Shown here piece after piece: positions 1 to 6,480 of a stretch of 8,632 nt of DNA. A model generated the notes under the pieces. The model saw only the letters and a program-made list of their open reading frames with translations, searched no databases and was not told where the DNA came from. This stretch comes from Methanobacteriota archaeon. Its GTDB lineage: Archaea > Thermoplasmatota > Poseidoniia > Poseidoniales > Poseidoniaceae. The stretch lies in assembly GCA_002726845.1 (NCBI GenBank), contig PBSP01000006.1, positions 1 through 8,632 of the forward strand. Direction: 5' to 3'. Position numbers and translations under genes: made by a program. Positions within the stretch are counted from its first letter, which is position 1. Each line of letters begins with the position of its first letter.

Positions 1-1
1 C

Positions 2-235
2 GAGGAAGAGATGCGCTTCGCCGCGTACGTCGAGAACCTCGAGAAGCAGAAAGAGGCCGAGCGCGAGGCCGACCGCGAGCGCCGTCGCCAAGAGCAGATG
101 GACCGCCGCGTCGATCGCATCGCCGAAGAGTTGGGTCTTGAGTCGGTTCAGGTTGTACAGGGAGAAAGCCGAGAAGATGATACCCAAAAGTCGGGCGTTG
201 CCATGCCACTTTCACCTGCATTCATCTATGCTTGA
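2..235 (+). CDS. 3' end of an unidentified gene with a charged coiled-coil-like tail (partial)
   Basis: The frame is open to the left edge, so the start lies outside the window; 77 residues are visible, ending at a TGA. The methionine codon at position 11 is probably internal, since the frame continues in the same style before it. Residues 1-45 are dominated by Glu, Arg, Lys and Gln with scattered hydrophobics, typical of a long charged helix or coiled coil. After about position 130 the tail loses this character and reads as low-complexity sequence. Base composition changes at the same point: about 37 of the first 43 codons end in G or C, against about 14 of the last 34. The gene converges on the surface-protein gene and overlaps its stop region by 10 bases. 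No family could be recognised from this fragment and no function is proposed. Confidence 0.55.
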   Translation, partial: EEEMRFAAYVENLEKQKEAEREADRERRRQEQMDRRVDRIAEELGLESVQVVQGESREDDTQKSGVAMPLSPAFIYA

Positions 236-2931
236 TCTTCAGGAGGGTTTTCATCCTGCGACCCTGAATCGTTTGATTCGTTTTCACTTTCAAGAACTGG
301 AACCGTTTTCTGTTCTGGAGCCGATGAAGCACCTTTGATTGGTTTGAAGGTCATGTAAGCAGCGACGCCTGCGAGAGCAAGGGCGAGGAGAAGCAGAATC
401 TGATTGATTCCAAATGAGGATTCGGTTTCCTCACTTTTGACCTCAGGTTCAATGGCTTTGCATCCCTGAGCGTCCACCACTTCCCCTAACGGAGTTGACG
501 GGCACAAATCGACATCGTTCAAGACGCCGTCTGAATCCGTATCGGCTTGCTGAGCGGAACACCCAACACCATCGACAAGGGTGCTTAACGGTGTTCTCGG
601 ACAGATGTCCGCATCGTTGAGAACGCCATCTGCATCGTCGTCGACGTCCTCAACGCCATCGACACAACCATCTGCGTCGAAATCTTGAGCAGGTAAAACA
701 GGCCCAACAAGGCCTCGAGGGCACAAATCGAAGATGTCTTCAAACCCATCTCCATCGTCATCAGCATCTTCTTCATCGTCGTGGCAACCGTCTTGATCCC
801 GATCCAACGATACGTTTGATGCAGCCCAGTTCCGATAGCCTTTGGGACACATATCAAACTGATTTGAACCAACCATATCCAGCATCATGTCGTTGTCATC
901 ATCGAGGTCGTTGATGCTGTCTTGACACCCGTCTCGATCCCAATCGTTGAGTTCCGTCGAATCCCATTGCGCCAAATCCCGGGGGCACAAATCCTCAACG
1001 TTCGGAATTCCGTCTCCATCCTCGTCCAAGTCGCACACATCCCCGATTGAATCACCATCTAGATCTTCTTGCCCAGAATTGGGGTCTGAAGCACAGTTGT
1101 CTCGCTGGTCGACAAGGCCATCGGAATCGGAATCAACGTCGGAGCAGCCGTCACCCTCAACATCGGATTGTGGTGTCGAAATCCACCCAATTGGGCCTTT
1201 GGGACAGGAATCGAGATGATCGAAAACCGTATCGTTGTCGTCATCAAAGTCTTCAGTTGCATCCAGGCAGCCATCACTGTCGTGATCTGTAGAGGTTGTG
1301 CTCACCCATCCTAATTCGCCTTGAACGCACGCATCAACGTCATCAGCGATACCGTCGTTATCGTCGTCATCATCGCAGACGTCACCAAAGGTGTCCGATT
1401 CAAAATTCGCTTGATCGGTGTTCGAGACCCTTGGACAATTGTCGATGCCGTCAAGAATTCCATCGCTGTCAAGATCTGTCTCATAGTGCCAAACACCGGC
1501 GTCTTGTTCACCAACAGAAGAAATCGAGTGGTTTGCATACATACCCGTTTCTTCGTATGAGAATGCGATGATTGAACCTCCGCTTGATGAAGGGAGCATG
1601 TCGAAAACGCGATCTCTTCCATCGCTTCCAACCATAATCGCCCACTGCCACGTACCGCCCGTGTCCTGTTCAGCCACGAAAACATCGGTTCCGAAATAGC
1701 CGTTATCATCGTCGTATGCAACAAGCGTTTCTTCTCCTAGCGTAAATCCATAGGTAGCTACACCTGCATAAATCGCAGAACCTGAAGGAGTGCGATAGGC
1801 TGTGCTAAACATCTCATATCCTGCAGCACCTTCGATGTTGAGGCCGTTCCAAACCCCATTGGTAGTGATGTCTGCTTGGAAAGCATCGAACCATTGTGTC
1901 GACTCCGTGTAGTCATCTCCAAAGGAAGCATTCCCCTCAAGCGTTCCAAAGACTTGAACGTCCAAACCTTGACCTGCAACGCATCCATTCACGAAGTCAT
2001 CGCCGGTTCCACCACCCTGCTGCAACCAAAGCCAGTTTGTTTCGTCGTACTTCGCAACGACGACATCTCCTCCTCCGTTTGAGTCGAGCGACCCGACTTC
2101 GTCGAAAGCGATTTCACCTAGAAATGTGAACGTGATGAACGTATCACCCGCACTGTTCTGACAGAACCCTCCAAACGGTTCGACACCGCCCTCGGACATT
2201 GATGAAAATCCTGACGTGAAGACCCCATTTTCGTCATACAGGATGACAGCTACACCGTATTGTGAGCCTCCAGCGAAAATGGTTTGATTGATGTCCAGAA
2301 GTTCCTTGAAAAGAACACTGACATGGATTTGATCGTCCTCATCAACAAACATGTCGAACATGAGCACCTCTTGCTGGTTTGCGATGGAAACCGCCCACTG
2401 CCATCCTGTTTCAACATCATAACGAGCTAGATATGCGTTCCCTTCATCCGAATCGTCGTCTTTGTCAAGTGTCGGCAGATTGCCCAACGTCATGTTGCAT
2501 TGCAATCCAGCACTACCAAGACAGTACGTGCCCGCTACGATGAAATCACCGTCACTCATCATCGCCACACTTTCAACTCTGTCAACTCCGATGCTACCGA
2601 AGGATTCACTGAAGTTCCACTCGTTGGATTCGTTCACAATCGCAATGAATCCGTCAATGTCGTCAAATCCGAGTTGATTTGAATCGTGTCCGTTGTCTCC
2701 AATAAGGATCGAAGATGTGAAACTGCCTCCTACAAAGGTCGAATTGTTTTCAAGTGGTACCAGTGATTGAATGGTATCGTCTCTAAAGCCACCTGCGGTG
2801 ACAACCCAACCCAGTGAAGAGTTGTCTTCTGAGCTGTTTTGTGGGATGGATTCGATGTCCAAATAAGCAACATTTGCAAACGACACCGTTGCCATTAGAA
2901 GCGCAACGACGATTGAAAGTGGACGAATCAT
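226..2931 (-). CDS. Large secreted surface protein: signal peptide, propeller-type repeats, TSP3 repeats, C-terminal membrane anchor
   Basis: This is a 901-residue protein, probably displayed on the cell surface and held by a C-terminal helix. Residues 1-20 form a signal peptide (MIRPLSIVVALLMATVSFA). Residues 38-486 hold about seven repeats of 59-73 residues, each with a Trp/aromatic strand, a Gly/Asp turn and a 'V.G.F'-like strand, suggesting a beta-propeller. Residues 487-824 are Asp-rich thrombospondin type 3 repeats with 18 cysteines in alternating 'CP' and 'GC' settings, a calcium-binding stalk in known families. A hydrophobic helix spans 842-862 and an acidic tail of about 39 residues follows. 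The frame extends upstream to a TTG at 3039, but that would run into the divergent gene and put 36 residues before the signal peptide, so the ATG at 2931 is preferred. No good Shine-Dalgarno precedes it, so the mRNA may be leaderless. Adhesion, a sheath role or substrate binding are all possible; the sequence does not choose. Confidence 0.85.
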   Translation of the reverse strand: MIRPLSIVVALLMATVSFANVAYLDIESIPQNSSEDNSSLGWVVTAGGFRDDTIQSLVPLENNSTFVGGSFTSSILIGDNGHDSNQLGFDDIDGFIAIVNESNEWNFSESFGSIGVDRVESVAMMSDGDFIVAGTYCLGSAGLQCNMTLGNLPTLDKDDDSDEGNAYLARYDVETGWQWAVSIANQQEVLMFDMFVDEDDQIHVSVLFKELLDINQTIFAGGSQYGVAVILYDENGVFTSGFSSMSEGGVEPFGGFCQNSAGDTFITFTFLGEIAFDEVGSLDSNGGGDVVVAKYDETNWLWLQQGGGTGDDFVNGCVAGQGLDVQVFGTLEGNASFGDDYTESTQWFDAFQADITTNGVWNGLNIEGAAGYEMFSTAYRTPSGSAIYAGVATYGFTLGEETLVAYDDDNGYFGTDVFVAEQDTGGTWQWAIMVGSDGRDRVFDMLPSSSGGSIIAFSYEETGMYANHSISSVGEQDAGVWHYETDLDSDGILDGIDNCPRVSNTDQANFESDTFGDVCDDDDDNDGIADDVDACVQGELGWVSTTSTDHDSDGCLDATEDFDDDNDTVFDHLDSCPKGPIGWISTPQSDVEGDGCSDVDSDSDGLVDQRDNCASDPNSGQEDLDGDSIGDVCDLDEDGDGIPNVEDLCPRDLAQWDSTELNDWDRDGCQDSINDLDDDNDMMLDMVGSNQFDMCPKGYRNWAASNVSLDRDQDGCHDDEEDADDDGDGFEDIFDLCPRGLVGPVLPAQDFDADGCVDGVEDVDDDADGVLNDADICPRTPLSTLVDGVGCSAQQADTDSDGVLNDVDLCPSTPLGEVVDAQGCKAIEPEVKSEETESSFGINQILLLLALALAGVAAYMTFKPIKGASSAPEQKTVPVLESENESNDSGSQDENPPEDQA
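346..408 (-). other. Segment encoding the C-terminal transmembrane helix of the surface protein
   Basis: The encoded segment (INQILLLLALALAGVAAYMT, then F) is uninterrupted hydrophobic sequence. It is followed by basic residues (K-P-I-K) and an acidic, Ser/Glu-rich tail. The positive residues just after the helix fit an outside-to-inside orientation with the tail in the cytoplasm. Confidence 0.8.
460..1473 (-). repeat. Thrombospondin type 3 calcium-binding repeat region (coding)
   Basis: This stretch encodes an Asp/Asn/Gly-rich region (residues 487-824) with repeated 'D.D.DG(I/V/C)...D.C' units. Several units carry an insert of the form 'CP(K/R)G...GW.S....D.D.DGC', making modules of about 40 residues. 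The cysteine spacing and Asp clusters match the TSP3 pattern, in which each unit binds calcium and cysteines pair between neighbours. The period is visible in the DNA as repeated 'atcatcgtc' and 'gtcaccatc'-like runs on the plus strand. Confidence 0.88.
1474..2820 (-). repeat. Seven degenerate ~60-residue propeller-type repeats (coding)
   Basis: In the 901-residue protein I divide residues 38-486 into seven units at about 38-99, 100-172, 173-233, 234-296, 297-355, 356-423 and 424-486. The recurring pattern is 'W.(W/V)....G....D.(V/I)....' followed by a short hydrophobic strand such as FVGGSF, FIVAGTY, IHVSVLF or VFGTL. Most units end in an '(V/A)...YD'-like strand. Seven units would suit a seven-bladed propeller. 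The unit borders are judged by eye. Confidence 0.55.
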
Positions 2932-3031
2932 AACTCTCTGAGCAACTGCCACTTCATGAAGGTGTTGCGTCCACCACAAACAACGCAATCGGGACGATTG
3001 GTTCAAAGACGGTCGACGTTGAGGTATCGCT
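2932..3031. promoter_or_regulatory. Divergent intergenic region with two inverted repeats
   Basis: This 100-base region separates the divergent surface-protein and TPD-protein genes and should hold both promoters. It contains a perfect 10-base palindrome, CTTCATGAAG, at 2952-2961. Next to it is an inverted repeat, TTGCGT at 2965-2970 and ACGCAA at 2983-2988, separated by 12 bases. No convincing archaeal TATA box was seen on either strand. The repeats could be operator sites, but that is an inference from position only. Confidence 0.4.
3021..3025 (+). promoter_or_regulatory. Ribosome binding site of the TPD-protein gene
   Basis: GAGGT lies six bases before the ATG at 3032 and matches the archaeal anti-Shine-Dalgarno complement (GGAGGTGA). 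It supports that start. Confidence 0.65.
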
Positions 3032-4072
3032 ATGTCCAAAGGCCGTCGGTCAAAACGCAGCGGCCAAAACCGAAAGCCAAAACGTTACGGTGGACCAAAG
3101 AAAGCCAATTTGATGGAACAAACGAAAAGTGACTTGCACAAATTCAATCAACGCGCAAATCTACGTTTCGACTACGAAAAAAGAGGAGAGATTCCCGTCG
3201 GATTTCCTGATGAGGAAAGGAAACCAAACACCTTTACTTTTGAGTGGAAATGCACACCTGTACCCCTTTCCGATGAAGAAAAGATGGCTCAGTTCGTGGT
3301 ACGAAAAGGCGAGTTTGGTTGGCTTGACGACGATCGAGTCGATGAAATTGCAGCGTTTTCAGAACCGCTTTCGATATCTGCAGATCAGGCTCTTTCGTTG
3401 CGATCTGCCCTGCTTCAACAAAAAACCGTGTACGGGCATCGCATCATGCAAAGCCGTGGACGACAGATGCATCGAGATTACAAACAAGGTATGAGTATCG
3501 TTGAATTGTCAAAAAAATACGATTTCCCGCCAATGAACATCTTTCGACAAATACTCGTAGAAAAGGGATGGTCAAAATCAAAAATCAAAGAAACGGTTCG
3601 AGCCCCATCCCGTTTTTCAGAACGTGAACGCCAAGAATTTGAGGCGGCTGAAGAGGCAGATCGCGTTTCCAATGTCGATCAGAGCGAAACACATCTACGG
3701 GCCGATGCCTTTGAAACAATCCTTGCTGATTGGTTTGAAGACCAAGGTGTGCAATTGCGGCGTCAACCCGAACTTGTGAAAGAACAATCCGTGGGTTTAG
3801 GTCGTCCGACTCTCACCCCCGACATTCTCTTTCTCGATGATGTCGAAATCAACGGGCAACCCGTTGCTTGGATTGATGCCAAGCACTTCTACGGTGCTGA
3901 TGTGGGTTTCCAACGAAAAAAGATGCTCAAACAGATGATGCGTTACATCGACGAATGGGGTAGTGGCGCAATCGTCTTCCGACACGGTTTCTCTGAAAAT
4001 CTGTACATGGCTGGAGTTACGATGTTGGATGCAGGTCCACTCGATCTCTCAAAATTGGAAAATAAACCTTAG
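3032..4072 (+). CDS. TPD-motif PD-(D/E)XK nuclease-like protein (archaeal CDIN1/C15orf41 relative)
   Basis: This 346-residue protein resembles the TPD family, whose eukaryotic member CDIN1 (C15orf41) is predicted to be a metal-dependent nuclease related to Holliday junction resolvases. The first ~25 residues are very basic, suiting nucleic-acid binding. Residues 144-187 look like a helix-turn-helix (MSIVELSKKYDFPPMNIFRQ is its core). The C-terminal half carries the nuclease-like core: E228 in a helix (AFETILADWF), the family-naming TPD at 262-264, and D282-A-K284 in WIDAKHFYG, equivalent to the D/E-X-K signature. D264, D282 and K284 are the likely metal-site and catalytic residues, so the fold looks intact. 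It stands alone on the plus strand with a Shine-Dalgarno at 3021-3025. Its TAG stop overlaps the pantoate kinase stop by four bases. Family assignment is from motif recognition; activity and substrate are unknown. Confidence 0.78.
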   Translation: MSKGRRSKRSGQNRKPKRYGGPKKANLMEQTKSDLHKFNQRANLRFDYEKRGEIPVGFPDEERKPNTFTFEWKCTPVPLSDEEKMAQFVVRKGEFGWLDDDRVDEIAAFSEPLSISADQALSLRSALLQQKTVYGHRIMQSRGRQMHRDYKQGMSIVELSKKYDFPPMNIFRQILVEKGWSKSKIKETVRAPSRFSERERQEFEAAEEADRVSNVDQSETHLRADAFETILADWFEDQGVQLRRQPELVKEQSVGLGRPTLTPDILFLDDVEINGQPVAWIDAKHFYGADVGFQRKKMLKQMMRYIDEWGSGAIVFRHGFSENLYMAGVTMLDAGPLDLSKLENKP

Positions 4073-5094
4073 AACGCACGTCTTGGAGCGATTCGCGTTA
4101 TCAATGATTCCAATTCCATTGATTGCAAACGTTCCGAGAGATTCCTCAAATCTTCTTCATCAAACGGTTGATTGATTTTCGCTGGAAGCAACACACAGGA
4201 CGTCCCGAGCATGCACAGTCGTGCACGCGTTCGTGCTTGAAGATCGAGTTCATTGATGGCAGATTGAACCGCTTTGAGCATGGATTGTCGCGTAGGCTCC
4301 TCCAACATCTTTGAGGTACGTCCGAAGGATTGCGATTCTTGCAACAATTCATTCCAAATCGAGGGAGACCACTCTTGTGCAGCCAATCGATCGACTGCGT
4401 CATCACCTGCTCTGGTTATGTTTGGTTTCCATTCTGGATGATTGATGTATTCCGATGTGTGCTTTGATTCACCCGACTGCCAAACCAACAATACGGGCGT
4501 GTCCAAATCGAAACTACGCGCAACTCCTGGCGATGGTGGTGAGCCTGGATGAGTCCGAAGTTCAACACCTCCTACGTAAAGGCCCAAAACATCACCCAAT
4601 CCACCTGAGTAACGGCGTTCAATGTGATGTGCAGCCCGAAAATACTGCGGTATTGTCCCTATTTTACTCGTCTCATAACAAGCCAAAGCCAAGGCGCACA
4701 ATCCAGCAGCGGACATGCCAAATCCCTGACTAAGAGGTAGTTCAATCTCAACTTCGACGGAATAATTTGCATCAAATGGGAGGAGGCGAGCTTGCCGAAA
4801 TTCATCGATGAGGTCGGAATACATCGCCTTGTTGTGATCTTCTCCATCATCAAAGGGGTGCACATTCAACGTGGTTTCACCTTTCACCTGAACGGAAGGG
4901 ATGTCTTGATCCCAGCCAGCCATCTCTTGCCCTTCTTCGATTGCTGTAGTGCGGCCCGTTTCGCGTAGTGAAACTCGTACACCTTTCTCCAGACTAAGTC
5001 CTGCACCTCTACTTCCTTGGTTTCGTGGAAGGAGAGCATCGTCATGAATCGAAAACAGGAGTGTGATGTGTCCACCGACCCTGACCGTTGCCAT
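4069..5094 (-). CDS. Pantoate kinase (GHMP superfamily, archaeal CoA biosynthesis)
   Basis: The enzyme phosphorylates pantoate with ATP to give 4-phosphopantoate, which phosphopantothenate synthetase then joins to beta-alanine. This is the archaeal route to coenzyme A, replacing pantothenate synthetase and pantothenate kinase. In the 341-residue protein, GHIT at 8-11 and NQGSRGAGLSL at 25-35 match the N-terminal signature of archaeal pantoate kinases. PLSQGFGMSAAG (120-131) is the GHMP ATP-binding loop. HHIERRYSGGLGDV (156-169) is the conserved central motif, and MLGTSCVLLP (295-304) resembles GHMP motif 3. The ATG at 5094 is chosen over an in-frame TTG at 5100: it puts GHIT at the usual distance from the N-terminus and leaves AGGATGG seven bases upstream. 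It follows rpoD on the same strand and may be read through from the ribosomal operon. A different GHMP kinase is the main alternative but fits the N-terminal motif less well. Confidence 0.85.
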   Translation of the reverse strand: MATVRVGGHITLLFSIHDDALLPRNQGSRGAGLSLEKGVRVSLRETGRTTAIEEGQEMAGWDQDIPSVQVKGETTLNVHPFDDGEDHNKAMYSDLIDEFRQARLLPFDANYSVEVEIELPLSQGFGMSAAGLCALALACYETSKIGTIPQYFRAAHHIERRYSGGLGDVLGLYVGGVELRTHPGSPPSPGVARSFDLDTPVLLVWQSGESKHTSEYINHPEWKPNITRAGDDAVDRLAAQEWSPSIWNELLQESQSFGRTSKMLEEPTRQSMLKAVQSAINELDLQARTRARLCMLGTSCVLLPAKINQPFDEEDLRNLSERLQSMELESLITRIAPRRAF

Positions 5095-5100
5095 GGTCAA

Positions 5101-5129
5101 GCCATCCTATTGAGAATCATCAAGATGGC
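5101..5129. promoter_or_regulatory. Inverted repeat (possible stem-loop) between rpoD and pantoate kinase
   Basis: On the plus strand, gccatc (5101-5106), cta, ttga (5110-5113), gaatca, tcaa (5120-5123) and gatggc (5124-5129) form a 10-base-pair stem broken by a three-base bulge, with a six-base loop. In the minus-strand transcript the 3' arm contains most of AGGATGG, the weak Shine-Dalgarno of the pantoate kinase gene. Folding could therefore mask it. No U-tract follows, so a terminator is less likely. Confidence 0.4.
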
Positions 5130-5148
5130 GGAAGCACTTGTCAAGACT

Positions 5149-6081
5149 TCAAGCAAATGCTCGGTCAATGTCTTCACCGAGATTGGTAAACCGTGACTTA
5201 AGCTCCTCGATGGCGAGGTTAAACACCGCCTCTGGGGCGAGAGAACCATCGGTATCGAAAGAGAAAACGAAGCTTCCGTCAACTTCCGTTAGGACAATCG
5301 CATCGTCAAAGTCTGCATCACGACCGGTTCCATGCCCCACTTGGTGGAGCGCCTTCTCAAGGTCGAGAACAGTTGGGATGTCATCGCATTTCTTGTTGGT
5401 GAAAAGTTTGGCATCAATTGGGCGACCGTCACTTGTTTTGAGATCGAGGTCGAACAGAACACTGGCTTTCTTCGGCTTCTTGAGTTCCGCAATGTAGCGA
5501 GGTTGGAAAGAAACTGCAGATGCAGCAGCCCACTTTGCGTGATCTCGTCCACGTCCAAGTGTTGCAAAGGCAATGAATTCAAGGAATTGGCCTTGAGCGA
5601 GGTACGTGATTGGAATCGTTTTCATTTCCTCACTGATATCGAAAACTGGATCAGAGACATTGGTCAAGTCTGCTGCACGAACAACCCGGAACGGTTCATC
5701 GCTTTCAGATGAAGGACCTTGAACGTTAAGTGTGTAAAGAACTTGACAGGTGGGGCAGCCCTTGTCGTCTTCGGCGAGATCCAGACAAATGTTACAGGTT
5801 TCTGGAGGTTGCATCCCCTCATCCGGTTGAGTTGGAATTGGAATCATAGCCAAACGATGAGCAATAACTTCGTCAGGCAGAGCATTGACCGATTCAAAGA
5901 TTTCACCTCGGTTGTTGTCTTGATTGACACCGAGTGTGAACATCACCTTGCTGATGGCCATTTTAGGTACGTCTGCCATGATAGCACGACGCAGAGCGTT
6001 CACACGAGATGCATCTGCATCCTCAATGAGAATTTTGATCTTGTTTCCTTTTGGATAGCCATCAACAATGCTTGCTTTCAT
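5149..6081 (-). CDS. rpoD: DNA-directed RNA polymerase subunit D (Rpo3)
   Basis: This is archaeal RNA polymerase subunit D/Rpo3, the counterpart of bacterial alpha and eukaryotic RPB3/RPAC1. It pairs with subunit L to nucleate polymerase assembly. In the 310-residue protein the dimerisation core is clear: NALRRAIMADVPKMAI at 28-43 and HRLAMIPIP at 75-83. The LGRGRDHAKWAAASAV segment at 175-190 is conserved among archaeal homologues. Cysteines at 96, 99, 109 and 112 (CNIC and CPTC) form a CX2C-X9-CX2C loop like the zinc loop of RPB3, followed by a matching 'VLYTLNV' strand. I see no extra ferredoxin-like Cys-rich domain. The ATG at 6081 has GGAGGA six bases upstream in the 15-base gap after rps11. 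The length is slightly above the usual 260-300 residues for non-Fe-S archaeal forms. Confidence 0.97.
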   Translation of the reverse strand: MKASIVDGYPKGNKIKILIEDADASRVNALRRAIMADVPKMAISKVMFTLGVNQDNNRGEIFESVNALPDEVIAHRLAMIPIPTQPDEGMQPPETCNICLDLAEDDKGCPTCQVLYTLNVQGPSSESDEPFRVVRAADLTNVSDPVFDISEEMKTIPITYLAQGQFLEFIAFATLGRGRDHAKWAAASAVSFQPRYIAELKKPKKASVLFDLDLKTSDGRPIDAKLFTNKKCDDIPTVLDLEKALHQVGHGTGRDADFDDAIVLTEVDGSFVFSFDTDGSLAPEAVFNLAIEELKSRFTNLGEDIDRAFA

Positions 6082-6087
6082 ATTTCT

Positions 6088-6093
6088 TCCTCC
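6088..6093 (-). promoter_or_regulatory. Ribosome binding site of rpoD
   Basis: GGAGGA on the minus strand lies six bases before the rpoD ATG, inside the short gap after rps11. Confidence 0.85.
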
Positions 6094-6096
6094 AAA

Positions 6097-6480
6097 TCAA
6101 ACGCGACGACCACGACGTCCGCCCTTTTTCTTGGTTCCATCGTGTGCAATTGGTGTAACATCCTCAATTCGAGTGATGGTCATTCCAGCACGAGTGAGAG
6201 CACGAATTGCTGCCTGAGCACCTGGGCCTGTGTTGTTGGATTTGTTTCCACCGGGAGCGCGATATTTGATGATCAATTGAGAGAACTCCTTGTCCTTGAG
6301 CATGTCAGCTAGACGCTCAGCAGCACGTGTTGCTGCGAATTGACCACCGCTGTCCTTTGATGACTTGACAACTTGTCCACCCGAACACGTACCGATGGTT
6401 TCAGCACCGGTCAGATCGGTAGCAGTCATGAGGATGTTGTTGTATGAGGAGAAAATGTTGACGATGGCTCGACGTGTCAT
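6097..6480 (-). CDS. rps11: Small-subunit ribosomal protein uS11
   Basis: This 127-residue protein is uS11, which binds 16S rRNA in the platform of the 30S subunit near the mRNA exit channel. Conserved blocks are IFSSYNNILMTATDLTG (9-25), the GGQFAATRAAERLAD stretch (45-59) and RAPGGNKSNNTGPGAQAAIR (74-93). The Arg/Gly/Lys-rich C-terminus (KKKGGRRGRRV) is the usual rRNA-contacting tail. Its ATG shares one base with the rps4 stop (TGATG), and a full Shine-Dalgarno lies inside the last codons of rps4, so the two are probably translationally coupled. Length and motifs are normal for archaea. Confidence 0.98.
   Translation of the reverse strand: MTRRAIVNIFSSYNNILMTATDLTGAETIGTCSGGQVVKSSKDSGGQFAATRAAERLADMLKDKEFSQLIIKYRAPGGNKSNNTGPGAQAAIRALTRAGMTITRIEDVTPIAHDGTKKKGGRRGRRV

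Noticed and set aside
460..1473. Possible CRISPR or tandem DNA repeat array
   Set aside because: The periodicity comes from the Asp-rich TSP3 codons in an intact reading frame. Repeats are degenerate, spacers are not unique sequences, and no cas gene is near.
947..1571. Several plus-strand and alternative minus-strand frames over the TSP3 region
   Set aside because: The Asp codon repeats (GAT/GAC) keep other frames open by lacking stops. The frames encode low-complexity Ser/His/Arg-rich sequence.
2932..3039. A longer surface-protein start at TTG 3039 (937 residues)
   Set aside because: It adds 36 residues before a clear signal peptide, uses a TTG, and overlaps the start and Shine-Dalgarno of the divergent TPD gene.
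4146..4406. Minus-strand 86-residue frame inside the pantoate kinase gene
   Set aside because: It is an out-of-frame shadow within an intact GHMP kinase gene.
5095..5100. TTG start for pantoate kinase at 5100
   Set aside because: It adds only two residues. The ATG at 5094 is a better start codon and has AGGATGG seven bases upstream.
5101..5148. Intrinsic terminator after rpoD
   Set aside because: The inverted repeat is not followed by a U-tract and lies close to the next start, so a translational role fits better.
5719..6312. 197-residue open frame on the plus strand
   Set aside because: It is antisense to rpoD and rps11, both certain genes, and is rich in Cys, Ser and Thr as expected from an antisense frame.
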